NCBI RefSeq assembly: GCF_900187505.1 | Contig: NZ_FYDL01000023.1 | Location: 1 to 59,771 of the forward strand | Source of the DNA: Pseudomonas sp. Irchel s3h17 | GTDB taxonomy: Bacteria; Pseudomonadota; Gammaproteobacteria; Pseudomonadales; Pseudomonadaceae | Length of the DNA: 59,771 nucleotides | Direction of reading: 5' to 3' | Shown here: positions 6,431-15,763 of the stretch, in pieces | How positions within the stretch are numbered: position 1 is the first letter of the stretch | How the letters are laid out: every line of letters starts with the position of its first letter | Program-made: the position numbers and the translations under genes | The notes under the pieces: model-generated | Told to the model about the DNA's origin: nothing | The model's database searches: none | The model's input: only the letters and a program-made list of their open reading frames with translations

Positions 6431-9349
6431 ATGTCCCTGATAGTTCTACTGCTTCTGCCATTTATTGGCAGCTGTCTGGCGGCATTGCTGCCACACAACG
6501 CACGTAATGCTGAATCGATTCTCTCCGGATTGATCGCCTTGGTCGGCACCCTCCAGGTGGCCTTGTTGTACCCGCAGATCGCCGACGGCGGTGTGATACG
6601 CGAAGAGTACTTCTGGCTGCCCAGCCTGGGCTTGAACTTCGTCCTGCGCCTGGACGGTTTCGCCTGGCTGTTCTCCCTGCTGGTGCTGGGCATCGGCACC
6701 CTGGTATCGCTCTATGCGCGTTACTACATGTCGCCGGAAGACCCGGTGCCGCGCTTTTTTGCCTTTTTCCTGGCATTCATGGGCGCCATGCTCGGGCTGG
6801 TGATCTCCGGCAACCTGATTCAAATGGTGTTTTTCTGGGAGCTGACCAGCCTCTTTTCGTTCCTGCTGATCGGCTACTGGCACCACCGCGCCGATGCCCG
6901 TCGGGGTGCCTACATGGCCCTGATGGTGACCGGTGCCGGCGGTTTGTGCCTGCTGGCGGGGGTCATGCTCCTCGGCCATGTCGTCGGCAGCTATGACCTG
7001 GACAAGGTCCTGGCCGCCGGCGACCTGATTCGTGCCCATGCGCTGTACCCCATCCTGCTTCCCCTGATCCTGATCGGCGCCTTGAGCAAAAGCGCCCAGT
7101 TCCCCTTCCACTTCTGGCTCCCCCACGCCATGGCCGCACCGACACCGGTCTCGGCCTATCTGCACTCGGCCACCATGGTCAAGGCCGGGGTGTTTCTCCT
7201 GGCTCGCCTGTGGCCATCCCTGTCCGGCAGCGAAGAATGGTTCTACATCGTCAGCGGGGCCGGCGCCTGTACGTTGCTGCTGGGCGCCTACTGCGCGATG
7301 TTCCAGAACGACCTCAAGGGCCTGCTGGCCTATTCGACCATCAGCCACCTGGGCCTGATTACCCTGCTGCTGGGCCTGAACAGCCCCCTGGCCGCGGTCG
7401 CGGCGGTGTTCCATATCCTCAACCACGCCACTTTCAAGGCGTCGTTGTTCATGGCCGCCGGGATCATCGACCACGAAAGTGGCACCCGCGACATCCGCAA
7501 GCTCAATGGCCTGATCCGCCTGATCCCGTTCACCGCCACCCTGGCGATGGTGGCCAGTGCCTCGATGGCCGGCGTGCCGCTGCTCAACGGCTTCCTGTCC
7601 AAGGAAATGTTCTTCGCCGAAACCGTGTTCATCAATGCGACCGCCTGGATCGAGACCAGCCTGCCGATCATCGCCACCATCGCTGGCACCTTCAGCGTCG
7701 CCTACTCCCTGCGCTTTACCGTGGACGTGTTCTTCGGCCCGACGGCCACCGACCTGCCCCACACGCCTCACGAGCCGCCGCGCTGGATGCGTGCGCCGGT
7801 CGAGCTGCTGGTCTTTACCTGCCTGGTAGTGGGGATCTTCCCGGCCCAGGTGGTCGGACCACTGCTCGCCGCCGCCGCCCTGCCAGTGGTCGGCGGGACG
7901 CTGCCCGAGTACAGCCTGGCGATCTGGCACGGCTTGAACGCGCCGATGATCATGAGCCTGATCGCCATGTCCTGCGGCATCGTGCTGTACCTGCTGCTGC
8001 GCAATCAATTCAAGCACGGGCGCTTCAAGTACCCGCCGCTGATTGGCCGGCTCAACGGCAAGCGCCTGTTCGAACGCAGCCTGGTGATCATGATGCGCCT
8101 GGCGCGCCGGCTGGAACGGCAGATCAGCACCAAACGCCTGCAGACCCAGTTGTTCCTGCTGGTACTGGCGGCGGTGCTGGCCGGCCTGATCCCCATGCTG
8201 TACAGCGGCATCAGCTGGGGCGATCGGCCGAAAATCCCGGGCTCGATCGTCTTCGTCACCCTGTGGCTGCTGGCAATCGTCTGCGCCCTGGGCGCCGCCT
8301 GGCAAGCCAAGTATCACCGACTCGCCGCCCTGACCATGGTCAGCGTCTGCGGCCTGATGACCTGCGTCACCTTCGTCTGGTTCTCGGCGCCGGACCTGGC
8401 CTTGACCCAATTGGTGGTCGAGGTGGTGACCACGGTGTTGATCCTGTTGGGCCTGCGCTGGTTGCCGCGACGGATCGAAGACGTCTCGCCGCTGCCCGGT
8501 AGCGTGTCGAAGGCCCGGGTTCGTCGTCTGCGCGACCTGCTGTTGTCGATCGCGGTGGGCGCGGGCATGGCCCTGCTCTCCTATGCCATGCTGACCCGCC
8601 AGACGCCCAACGACATCTCCTCGTTCTACCTCAGCCGCGCCCTGCCCGAAGGCGGTGGCAGCAACGTGGTGAACGTGATGCTGGTGGACTTCAGGGGCTT
8701 TGACACCCTCGGCGAAATCACCGTGCTGGCGGCGGTGGCACTGGCGGTCTTCGCCCTGCTGCGACGCTTCCGCCCGCCCAAGGAAAGCATGCAACTGCCG
8801 GCGCAACAGCGCCTGCTGGCACCGGACGTGGTCACCGACCTGGTCAACCCGCGCCAGGCCAGCGATACCGCCCTGGGCTTCATGATGGTGCCGGCGGTGC
8901 TGGTACGCCTGTTGCTGCCGATCGCCCTGGTGGTGTCGTTCTACCTGTTCATGCGCGGGCACAACCTGCCCGGTGGCGGCTTCGTCGCGGGGCTGGTGAT
9001 GTCGGTGGCGTTCATCCTGCAATACATGGTGGCCGGCACCCAGTGGGTCGAGGCGCAGATGAGCCTGCGACCGGTGCGCTGGATGGGCACCGGGTTGCTG
9101 TTCGCCACCGTCACCGGCCTGGGGGCAATGGCCGCGGGCTATCCGTTCCTGACCACCCACACCTGGCATTTCTCGCTGCCGCTGCTGGGCGACATTCACA
9201 TCGCCAGCGCGCTGTTCTTCGACATCGGCGTGTACGCCGTCGTCGTCGGTTCGACCTTGCTGATCCTGACCGCCCTGGCGCACCAGTCGGTGCGGGGACA
9301 CAAGCCCGGCGCTCAAGCCAAACCCATTGCCAAGCCAGGAGCGGCCTGA
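6431..9349 (+). CDS. mrpA: Mrp Na+/H+ antiporter subunit A, fused A-B type
   Basis: A 972-aa polytopic membrane protein. The first two-thirds is the NuoL-like proton-channel subunit: the conserved Glu of FFWELTS is residue 137, and FPFHFWLPHAMAAPTPVSAYLHSATMVKAG is the hallmark transmembrane region shared with complex I. The last third carries the MrpB-type domain (FYLFMRGHNLPGGGFVAGLV), so A and B are one polypeptide, as is usual in proteobacteria. It is the first gene of a six-gene operon whose products form one complex exporting Na+ (or K+) in exchange for protons, for pH and salt tolerance. Its TGA overlaps the mrpC ATG. The length is normal for the fused form. Confidence 0.95.
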   Translation: MSLIVLLLLPFIGSCLAALLPHNARNAESILSGLIALVGTLQVALLYPQIADGGVIREEYFWLPSLGLNFVLRLDGFAWLFSLLVLGIGTLVSLYARYYMSPEDPVPRFFAFFLAFMGAMLGLVISGNLIQMVFFWELTSLFSFLLIGYWHHRADARRGAYMALMVTGAGGLCLLAGVMLLGHVVGSYDLDKVLAAGDLIRAHALYPILLPLILIGALSKSAQFPFHFWLPHAMAAPTPVSAYLHSATMVKAGVFLLARLWPSLSGSEEWFYIVSGAGACTLLLGAYCAMFQNDLKGLLAYSTISHLGLITLLLGLNSPLAAVAAVFHILNHATFKASLFMAAGIIDHESGTRDIRKLNGLIRLIPFTATLAMVASASMAGVPLLNGFLSKEMFFAETVFINATAWIETSLPIIATIAGTFSVAYSLRFTVDVFFGPTATDLPHTPHEPPRWMRAPVELLVFTCLVVGIFPAQVVGPLLAAAALPVVGGTLPEYSLAIWHGLNAPMIMSLIAMSCGIVLYLLLRNQFKHGRFKYPPLIGRLNGKRLFERSLVIMMRLARRLERQISTKRLQTQLFLLVLAAVLAGLIPMLYSGISWGDRPKIPGSIVFVTLWLLAIVCALGAAWQAKYHRLAALTMVSVCGLMTCVTFVWFSAPDLALTQLVVEVVTTVLILLGLRWLPRRIEDVSPLPGSVSKARVRRLRDLLLSIAVGAGMALLSYAMLTRQTPNDISSFYLSRALPEGGGSNVVNVMLVDFRGFDTLGEITVLAAVALAVFALLRRFRPPKESMQLPAQQRLLAPDVVTDLVNPRQASDTALGFMMVPAVLVRLLLPIALVVSFYLFMRGHNLPGGGFVAGLVMSVAFILQYMVAGTQWVEAQMSLRPVRWMGTGLLFATVTGLGAMAAGYPFLTTHTWHFSLPLLGDIHIASALFFDIGVYAVVVGSTLLILTALAHQSVRGHKPGAQAKPIAKPGAA

Positions 9350-9693
9350 TGGAAGAAGTCATCGCAATTGCCATCGGCGTACTGGCGGCCTCCGGGGTCT
9401 GGCTGGTCCTGCGCCCTCGAACCTTCCAGGTGGTGATGGGCCTGTGCCTGCTGTCCTACGGGGTCAACCTGTTCATCTTCAGCATGGGCAGCCTGTTCAT
9501 CGGCAAGGAGCCGATCATCAAGGACGGCGTACCCCAGGACTTGTTGAACTACACCGACCCGCTGCCCCAGGCACTGGTGCTCACGGCGATCGTCATCAGC
9601 TTCGCCATGACCGCGCTGTTCCTGGTGGTGTTGCTGGCGTCACGGGGCCTGACCGGCACCGACCATGTCGATGGCCGGGAGCCTAAAGAATGA
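9349..9693 (+). CDS. mrpC: Mrp antiporter subunit C
   Basis: A 114-aa NuoK-like membrane protein with three hydrophobic segments. It opens with MEEVIAIAIGVLAASGVWLV and contains the family motif LLSYGVNLFIFSMG and the loop DPLPQALVLTAIVISFA. Its ATG shares a base with the mrpA stop (TGATG) and its own stop overlaps the mrpD ATG, indicating translational coupling. It is an obligatory part of the antiporter complex, not an independent transporter. Confidence 0.95.
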   Translation: MEEVIAIAIGVLAASGVWLVLRPRTFQVVMGLCLLSYGVNLFIFSMGSLFIGKEPIIKDGVPQDLLNYTDPLPQALVLTAIVISFAMTALFLVVLLASRGLTGTDHVDGREPKE

Positions 9694-11375
9694 ACTGGAT
9701 GCAACATCTGATCGCCGCGCCCATTCTGCTACCGCTGCTGACCGCCGCGCTGATGCTGCTGCTGGGCGAAAAACATCGCCCGCTCAAGGCTCGGCTCAAC
9801 CTGTTCTCCAGCCTGATCGGCCTGGGCATTTCGGTGATGTTGTTGCTGTGGACCCAGCAACAGGGCGAGCCGGGCTCCATCGGCGTGTACCTGCCGGCCA
9901 ACTGGCAAGTGCCGTTCGGCATCGTGCTGGTGGTCGATCGCTTGTCGGCGCTGATGCTGGTCCTGACCGGGATCATCGGCGTCAGCGCCCTGCTGTTCGC
10001 CATGGCCCGCTGGGACGGTGCCGGCGCCAGCTTCCATGCGCTGTTCCAGATCCAGCTGATGGGCCTCTACGGGGCCTTCCTGACGGCCGACCTGTTCAAC
10101 CTGTTCGTGTTCTTCGAAGTGCTGCTGGCCGCCTCCTATGGCTTGATGCTCCACGGTTCCGGCCGGGCGCGGGTGTCATCGGGGCTGCACTACATCTCGA
10201 TCAACCTGCTGGCCTCGTCGCTGTTCCTGATCGGGGCGGCATTGATCTACGGCGTCACCGGCACCCTGAACATGGCCGACCTGGCACAGAAGATCCCGCT
10301 GATCCCGGAAGCCGATCGCGGCTTGCTGCACGCCGGCGCGGGCATTCTGGCAGTGGCGTTCCTGGCCAAGGCCGGGATGTGGCCACTGAACTTCTGGCTG
10401 GTACCGGCCTATTCCGCGGCCAGCGCCCCGGTGGCGGCCATGTTCGCGATCATGACCAAGGTCGGCGTCTATACCCTGCTGCGCCTGTGGACGCTGCTGT
10501 TCTCGGGGCAGGCCGGCGCATCGGCGTATTTTGGCGGCGACTGGCTGGTGTACGGCGGCATGGCGACCATCGTCTGCGCCGCGCTGGCAATCCTTTCCGC
10601 GCAGCGCCTGGAACGCATGGCCAGCCTGAGCATCCTGGTGTCGGCGGGGATCCTGCTGTCAGCCATCGGCTTCGGCCAACCCAACCTGGTGGCGGCGGCG
10701 CTGTTCTATCTGGTCAGCTCCACACTGGCCCTGAGCGCCCTGTTCCTGCTGGCCGAACTGATCGAGCGCTCACGCACCGCCGTCGAAGTCCCGCTGGACG
10801 ATGAAATCGAAGCCTTGCCGCGCCCACTGGAGTCCAGCCAGCCGACCAAGGGCATCAACCTCGACGACGACCAGCAAGCCGTGGTCGGCCAGGTGATTCC
10901 CTGGACCATGGCCTTCCTTGGCTTGAGCTTCATCGCTTGCGCCCTGCTGATCATCGGCATGCCGCCGCTCTCCGGGTTCATTGGCAAGCTCAGCCTGCTC
11001 AGCGCCCTGCTCAACCCGCTGGGTCTCGGCGCGTCTGCCGGACACCCGGTATCGACTGCGGCCTGGAGCCTGCTGGCCCTGCTGATTCTGTCCGGGCTGG
11101 CCTCGCTGATCGCCTTTGCGCGCCTGGGCATCCAGCGCTTCTGGACCCCGGAAGAACGCCCGTCACCGGTCCTGCGCCGGCTGGAATGCGTGCCGATCTT
11201 CGCCCTGCTGGCGTTGAGCATTGCGCTGACCTTCAAGGCCGAACCGCTGATGCGCTTCACCCAGGCGGCAGCCGACACGTTGAATGACCCGCAGCAATAC
11301 GTGATGGCGGTCCTCGGCACCCGCGCTGTTCCAGGCCCCGCAACCCCTGCGACGCTCCAGGAGGTACAACCATGA
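9690..11375 (+). CDS. mrpD: Mrp antiporter subunit D
   Basis: A 561-aa NuoM/N-like channel subunit with about 14 membrane segments. The conserved acidic residue in FVFFEVLLAASYGLM is Glu143, and AGMWPLNFWLVPAYSAASAPVAAMFAIMTKVGVY is the helix-7/8 signature with the conserved lysines. A hydrophilic insert at about 360-395 precedes the last helices. The start ATG overlaps the mrpC stop as ATGA, and its end overlaps mrpE in the same way. Together with MrpA it supplies the ion path of the complex. Confidence 0.95.
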   Translation: MNWMQHLIAAPILLPLLTAALMLLLGEKHRPLKARLNLFSSLIGLGISVMLLLWTQQQGEPGSIGVYLPANWQVPFGIVLVVDRLSALMLVLTGIIGVSALLFAMARWDGAGASFHALFQIQLMGLYGAFLTADLFNLFVFFEVLLAASYGLMLHGSGRARVSSGLHYISINLLASSLFLIGAALIYGVTGTLNMADLAQKIPLIPEADRGLLHAGAGILAVAFLAKAGMWPLNFWLVPAYSAASAPVAAMFAIMTKVGVYTLLRLWTLLFSGQAGASAYFGGDWLVYGGMATIVCAALAILSAQRLERMASLSILVSAGILLSAIGFGQPNLVAAALFYLVSSTLALSALFLLAELIERSRTAVEVPLDDEIEALPRPLESSQPTKGINLDDDQQAVVGQVIPWTMAFLGLSFIACALLIIGMPPLSGFIGKLSLLSALLNPLGLGASAGHPVSTAAWSLLALLILSGLASLIAFARLGIQRFWTPEERPSPVLRRLECVPIFALLALSIALTFKAEPLMRFTQAAADTLNDPQQYVMAVLGTRAVPGPATPATLQEVQP

Positions 11376-11860
11376 AGCGCCTGTTTCCTGCCCCCTGGTT
11401 GTCGCTGGCACTGTGGGTGCTGTGGCTGGTGCTGAACCTGTCCGTCAGCCCCGGCAACCTGTTGCTCGGCGCGTTGCTGGGGTTCTGCGCGCCGCTGATG
11501 ATGCGCAAGCTGCGTCCGCTGCCGATCCGTATCCGCCGCCCCGGGGTGATCCTGCGCCTGTTCCTGTTGGTGGGCCGTGACGTGCTGGCGTCCAACCTGG
11601 CCGTGGCCTGGGGCGTCCTGAACGCCGGCCGGCGGGCGCCGCGCTCGGCGTTCATCAAGGTACCGCTGGACTTGCGCGATGCCAACGGCCTGGCGGCGCT
11701 GTCGATGATCACCACAGTGGTGCCCGGTACGGTCTGGTCGGAACTGGCGCTGGATCGCAGCATTCTGCTGCTGCATGTGTTCGATCTGGATGACGAAGCG
11801 CACTTCATCCAGCACTTCAAGGCGACTTACGAGCGCCCCTTGATGGAGATTTTCGAATGA
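11372..11860 (+). CDS. mrpE: Mrp antiporter subunit E
   Basis: A 162-aa membrane protein with two or three N-terminal hydrophobic helices (LSLALWVLWLVLNLSVSPGNLLLGALLG) and a cytosolic C-terminal domain. The conserved MrpE text includes DANGLAALSMITTVVPGTVWSELALDRSILLLHVFDLDDE. The ATG at 11372 overlaps the mrpD stop and the TGA overlaps mrpF. MrpE has no homologue in complex I; it is needed for full antiport activity in the systems studied. Confidence 0.93.
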   Translation: MKRLFPAPWLSLALWVLWLVLNLSVSPGNLLLGALLGFCAPLMMRKLRPLPIRIRRPGVILRLFLLVGRDVLASNLAVAWGVLNAGRRAPRSAFIKVPLDLRDANGLAALSMITTVVPGTVWSELALDRSILLLHVFDLDDEAHFIQHFKATYERPLMEIFE

Positions 11861-12135
11861 GTGCCCTGCTCTCGAACGCGATTGTGTTCAGCCTGTTCCT
11901 GTTCTCGCTGGCGATGGTGCTGACCCTGGTCCGCCTGTTCAAGGGTCCGTCGGCCCAGGACCGGGTACTGGCCCTGGACTACCTGTACGTCATTGCCATG
12001 CTGATGATGCTGGTGCTGGGTATCCGCTACGCCAGCGACACTTATTTCGAAGCAGCGCTGCTGATCGCGCTGTTCGGCTTCGTCGGCTCGTTTGCCCTGG
12101 CGAAATTCCTGCTGCGTGGCGAGGTGATCGAATGA
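11857..12135 (+). CDS. mrpF: Mrp antiporter subunit F
   Basis: A 92-aa protein with three predicted membrane helices. The family signature VRLFKGPSAQDRVLALDYLYVIAMLMMLVLG is intact (the GPSAxDRVxALD motif). The ATG overlaps the mrpE stop and the stop overlaps the mrpG start. It is a small structural subunit of the antiporter. Confidence 0.93.
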   Translation: MSALLSNAIVFSLFLFSLAMVLTLVRLFKGPSAQDRVLALDYLYVIAMLMMLVLGIRYASDTYFEAALLIALFGFVGSFALAKFLLRGEVIE

Positions 12136-12500
12136 ACGGGATGGACCAACTGCCGCTGTGGGTCGAGATTCTGGTGGCCGTTCTGCTGCTGGTCAGCAGC
12201 CTGTGCACCTTGATCGGCGCTATCGGCCTGGTGCGGCTCAAGGATTACTTCCAGCGCATGCACCCGCCAGCGCTGGCCTCGACACTGGGTGCCTGGTGCG
12301 TGGCGCTGGCGTCGATCCTGTACTTCTCCGTGCTCACATCCCGCCCGGTGCTGCACGCCTGGCTGATTCCGGTGCTGCTGGCGATCACCATGCCGGTGAC
12401 CACCTTGCTACTGGCCCGGGCGGCCTTGTTCCGCAAGCGGATGGCCGGGGACGATGTACCTGCCGAGGTCAGCAGCCGACGCAATGAAAGCGGGAGCTGA
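12132..12500 (+). CDS. mrpG: Mrp antiporter subunit G
   Basis: A 122-aa protein with three membrane helices and the MrpG motif GAIGLVRLKDYFQRMHPPALASTLG. The polar tail (KRMAGDDVPAEVSSRRNESGS) is longer than the core needs. It is the last gene of the operon; a convergent DUF3995 gene ends 46 bp downstream. No strong hairpin terminator is evident in that gap. Confidence 0.92.
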   Translation: MNGMDQLPLWVEILVAVLLLVSSLCTLIGAIGLVRLKDYFQRMHPPALASTLGAWCVALASILYFSVLTSRPVLHAWLIPVLLAITMPVTTLLLARAALFRKRMAGDDVPAEVSSRRNESGS

Positions 12501-12546
12501 GGCGGCAGGTCGAGGCTCTGTGCCTGAGTACGACGTGTTCGCAGGT

Positions 12547-12978
12547 TCAGGCCCAGGCGACCGCCAACAGCCCTGCCCCCAGCACCACGCACAAGGGTGA
12601 AAAGGCCCAGGTGTCGAGAAGCGCAAACTTCGACTCGGCGTGCTCCTTGAAAAACCCCATCGACTCCGAATCGCCGATGGCCCGGGCGAACATCATCAAG
12701 GCTATCGCGCTGATCAGCCACTGCAGCGACCAATGATCGATGGCCGGGGTAATCAGGCCAACCCGCAGGCTCACCATCAAGGCAATCAGCAGGAGGCCGG
12801 CCGCCACGACCAGGGTGACCAGGGCGGAAGGCTTGAACGCTGGCCGTGGCCCCTGCTCCCCTTGCACCAGCGGCACGACGGCATCGCTGGCCCATTGGCC
12901 GCCGAGCGCCCAATACACATGGATCAGGCTGATCGACACCAAGGCGGTGGCGATCCACTGGGCTAGCACAAACGTCAT
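12547..12978 (-). CDS. DUF3995 membrane protein
   Basis: A 143-aa protein with four hydrophobic helices. The start WIATALVSISLIHVYWALGG and the later FKPSALVTLVVAAGLLLIALMVSL and AFSPLCVVLGAGLLAVAW match the arrangement of the DUF3995 family. It is an inner-membrane protein of unknown function. It is monocistronic by position, convergent with mrpG and divergent from nothing close. The ATG at 12978 gives the usual N-terminus. Confidence 0.75.
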   Translation of the reverse strand: MTFVLAQWIATALVSISLIHVYWALGGQWASDAVVPLVQGEQGPRPAFKPSALVTLVVAAGLLLIALMVSLRVGLITPAIDHWSLQWLISAIALMMFARAIGDSESMGFFKEHAESKFALLDTWAFSPLCVVLGAGLLAVAWA

Positions 12979-13138
12979 GATCGAGATTCCTGAATTCAGT
13001 GACAGGGAAACAGACTAGACCAGTGTTTTTGTCAGCGTATTGCGTTTTATCAATGCAAGGCAGGATCAACAGGCTGTACGGCCAATTCAGCGATAAACGG
13101 CCATCCCCGCACACGGAAATGGCCGGCGACCGTCTTCG

Positions 13139-14152
13139 CTACAGGCCGGCGGCGACCTTGTCGGCCACGTCGCTGGGCAACCAGGCCTTCCAGACCTGCG
13201 GATGGTCCTTCATGAAGGCTTCGGCGGCCTGGCGCGGGGAACTGTGTTGCTCGCTCATCCGCGCCAGGGCCTGGTTCAACGGCTCGATGGGAAAATCGAC
13301 TTTGCTGAAGAACGCCACCAGCTGGGGGTACTGCTTCTGGAAGGGCGCGGACACGCCGATCGACAGTTTCGACGGCAGCGAGCGCGTCGGCTGTGGATCG
13401 GGATGAGTGGCATCGGTCAGGGTTTTCCAGGCCTGCGCATCAAACGGCGGCTCTTCCAGTTGAACCAGCTTGAAGCGTCCAAGTAGCGGCGTCGGCGACC
13501 AGTAGTAAAACAGCACAGGTTTACCGCGACGAATCGATGAGCTGATTTCCGCGTCCAGTGCAGCACCCGAGCCGCTGCGGAAATTCACATAGCTGTCGGT
13601 CAGGCCGTAGGCCTTGAGCTTCTGCTGGTTGACCACTTCCGAGGTCCAGCCAATCGGGCTATTGAGAAAACGCCCCTTGCCCGGGGTTTCCGGATCGCGG
13701 AAGACGTCCTTGTAGCGTGGCAGGTCCGAGACACTGCGCAGCCCCGGTGCCATGGGCTTGATGCCCCGGGCAGGATCGCCCTTGATCACGTACTCAGGCA
13801 CCCACCAGCCTTCGGTGGCGCCCTTGACCGTGTCGCCCAGGCTCACCACCTTGCCTTCGGCCTCGGCCTTGACCCACACCGGACTGCGCCCGGCCCACTC
13901 CTCACCGATGACCTGAATGTCATTGTTGGCCAGCGCGGTTTCCAGGGTGATGGTGGTGCCCGGCAAGGTATCCGTCGGCAGGCCGTAGCCCTTCTCGACG
14001 ATGATGCGCAAGATGTCGGTGATCAGGCTACCGCTTTCCCAGTTCAGGTCAGCGAAGTGGATGGGCGTCTCGGCCGCCGTTGCGGCAGGGGGAGATGCCA
14101 GCAAACCGATGGTGGTCAATGCACTCGCCAGCAACAAGCGAAATCCTTTCAT
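13139..14152 (-). CDS. Glycine betaine/choline-type ABC substrate-binding protein (orphan)
   Basis: A 337-aa periplasmic protein with a clear signal peptide (MKGFRLLLASALTTIGLLASPPAATAAE). Motifs of the OpuAC/ProX-type fold are visible: FADLNWESGSLITDILRIIVEKGYG near the N-terminus and GATEGWWVPEYVIKG, with Trp residues that can form the quaternary-amine cage. The ATG at 14152 is chosen because the upstream in-frame codons do not encode a signal sequence. No permease or ATPase gene is adjacent. In Pseudomonas, orphan binding proteins such as CaiX and BetX share the CbcWV transporter; this protein probably works the same way. The ligand is not certain. Confidence 0.85.
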   Translation of the reverse strand: MKGFRLLLASALTTIGLLASPPAATAAETPIHFADLNWESGSLITDILRIIVEKGYGLPTDTLPGTTITLETALANNDIQVIGEEWAGRSPVWVKAEAEGKVVSLGDTVKGATEGWWVPEYVIKGDPARGIKPMAPGLRSVSDLPRYKDVFRDPETPGKGRFLNSPIGWTSEVVNQQKLKAYGLTDSYVNFRSGSGAALDAEISSSIRRGKPVLFYYWSPTPLLGRFKLVQLEEPPFDAQAWKTLTDATHPDPQPTRSLPSKLSIGVSAPFQKQYPQLVAFFSKVDFPIEPLNQALARMSEQHSSPRQAAEAFMKDHPQVWKAWLPSDVADKVAAGL

Positions 14153-14275
14153 GCCTTGCACCTCGTACTGTTCAGCAATAGCGGGACGGGGCGGCCATGC
14201 GCGCGTAAGCGGCAAGCCTCTGGTCACTCGGTCCATAGACTGTAGTAGAGGTTCCTGCCTTTGAAGGGACGAGGT

Positions 14276-14479
14276 TCAGTGTTCGGCAGCCTCCTGCAAG
14301 CGCTGCAACTCTCTGCGCACCATGCTGGCGTACTCCGCCGGGCGCATCTGGTAAATCTGCGAAGCCACCCAACTCAGCCAGTCGCCCTGCCGGACGGCCT
14401 TCTGGGCAAACAACTGCTGCGCCTCGGTTTGCGCGCTGAACAGGTGCTGTTCATGAAACTCGGCGCGGGACAGGCTCAT
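14276..14479 (-). CDS. Small hypothetical protein (67 aa)
   Basis: A 67-aa soluble protein, probably helical (FSAQTEAQQLFAQKAVRQG, then MVRRELQRLQEAAEH). Its ATG overlaps the stop of the 156-aa gene upstream (TAATG), so the two are translationally coupled, which is the main reason to believe it. No recognisable domain, signal peptide or membrane segment. It may be a partner of the upstream protein. Confidence 0.6.
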   Translation of the reverse strand: MSLSRAEFHEQHLFSAQTEAQQLFAQKAVRQGDWLSWVASQIYQMRPAEYASMVRRELQRLQEAAEH

Positions 14480-14949
14480 TACTCACTGGCCTTGAATGTC
14501 ACGAGTTCGCCTTTACGCCATTTGGCCACTTTGCCGGTCACGGCCTTCAGGGTTTTGGTCAGGCCTTCCTGCAGCTGCTCATGGACGGCGAATACCGTCA
14601 GCACGTTGTGACCTTCCTTGAGCACGATGGCATGACCTTCTGTCGTGGTCACGAACGCGTAATCGCCCAGGCCGTAGACCGTCAGCTTGATCTCGCGAAA
14701 CCTGATTTCAAACTTGCCGCCTTCACGACTGGGTAACACAGCGGCGCGAAAATGATCGCCGACCTTGAGTTCAAGACGCGGTTTGTCGTCCACGACCATG
14801 GTCGACTCGGTATCGATCTCGGCGACGTATATACCTTCAGGCGTCTGTTCGGTGATGTAGACGAAACGTGATTGAAACTGCTTGACCAGCTTTGCACGCA
14901 GATCACCCAAGACAAACAACGCATGCATATCGAGATTACTTACTGCCAA
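14479..14949 (-). CDS. Conserved hypothetical protein (156 aa)
   Basis: A 156-aa protein without signal peptide or membrane helix. It alternates short hydrophobic and charged runs consistent with a beta-rich fold (RFVYITEQTPEGIYVAEID, YAFVTTTEGHAIVLKEGHNVLTVFA). It is not recognised as a named family. It is coupled to the 67-aa gene downstream by a TAATG overlap. Codon use matches the chromosome, so it is unlikely to be recent foreign DNA. Confidence 0.65.
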   Translation of the reverse strand: MAVSNLDMHALFVLGDLRAKLVKQFQSRFVYITEQTPEGIYVAEIDTESTMVVDDKPRLELKVGDHFRAAVLPSREGGKFEIRFREIKLTVYGLGDYAFVTTTEGHAIVLKEGHNVLTVFAVHEQLQEGLTKTLKAVTGKVAKWRKGELVTFKASE

Positions 14950-15356
14950 GGAAACATCCCCACATCTGAAAATGACACTGCCCGAAAAAAGGACAGCAAA
15001 AAAATAGCCCTACCGAAAATATTGCAACAAGGGGCCTGGCTGAGGCCGTGAAGTCAGCAGAAAAGCGCTTCATCGCATGGCGGGAGCAGACTACTGGATC
15101 GCCGCGCCCACCGTCTTGCCTGTCAGTCGTCAGAGGCTGAGGGAAAAATCCCTTCTAACAACCAGAGGCTACTGGACTATCAACTTTAGGGAGAAAACCC
15201 TTTGAAAAAAGCATTTTTCCGACATATTGCCCAAAGAAAATTGCTTTAGATGAGCACCTGCCTTCCGCCAGTGAAGGCAATTCTAGAGCAGCGATGCGCT
15301 GCTAGACTAGCCAAAGCGACGCACAACCGCTTGCAAACCCGAGAAAAGGAATTCTT
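14950..15356. other. 407-bp intergenic region
   Basis: This relatively AT-rich gap separates two divergent small genes. It contains runs such as GGGAGAAAACCCTTTGAAAAAAGCATTTTTCC and probably holds both promoters. No operator, repeat or RNA gene could be assigned. An AAGGA Shine-Dalgarno sequence lies just before the ATG at 15357. Confidence 0.4.
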
Positions 15357-15605
15357 ATGAGCACGCATTCTCCTTCATCCATGAACACCAAAAGCCGCGT
15401 TTATAACCTGCACGCCGCACATTCCGGGACCTGCGCAGAGATGAGTGCAGGTTTTGAACAGCATATACACCTTCGTTATCAGGTGGTTCTCGCTGGGAAT
15501 AGTTTCTTCCATATTACGGAAACTGCAACTGGTCGTGTAAGAGGTTTCCGTATCAATCACAACGATGCCTGCGCCCTTGCACGCAACCTCGAGGTCAGTC
15601 ACTGA
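15357..15605 (+). CDS. Small hypothetical protein (82 aa)
   Basis: An 82-aa soluble protein with a good ribosome site (AAAAGGAATTCTT before the ATG). The middle reads HLRYQVVLAGNSFFHITETATGRVRGFRINHNDACALARNLE, which suggests a compact beta-sheet plus C-terminal helix. No named family was recognised. It sits in a run of short unknown genes between the binding-protein gene and the DksA-like gene. Confidence 0.6.
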   Translation: MSTHSPSSMNTKSRVYNLHAAHSGTCAEMSAGFEQHIHLRYQVVLAGNSFFHITETATGRVRGFRINHNDACALARNLEVSH

Positions 15606-15763
15606 GAAATGCACCCTGTGTGACAGGCGCAGTCATTTCGTCACACCGATGACATAACTGCGCCCCTCCCCGCAACAACTGCCATACTGCCCGCCCATTG
15701 AAACCCAGGCCCTCCAGCGGACTGCGTTGAACACGACACAAAAATGAACAAGGGAAGGCGTAC

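Noticed and set aside
6446..9316. 956-codon open frame on the minus strand
   Set aside because: It is antisense to mrpA; its Gln/His/Gly-rich text is the usual artefact of high-GC codon bias.
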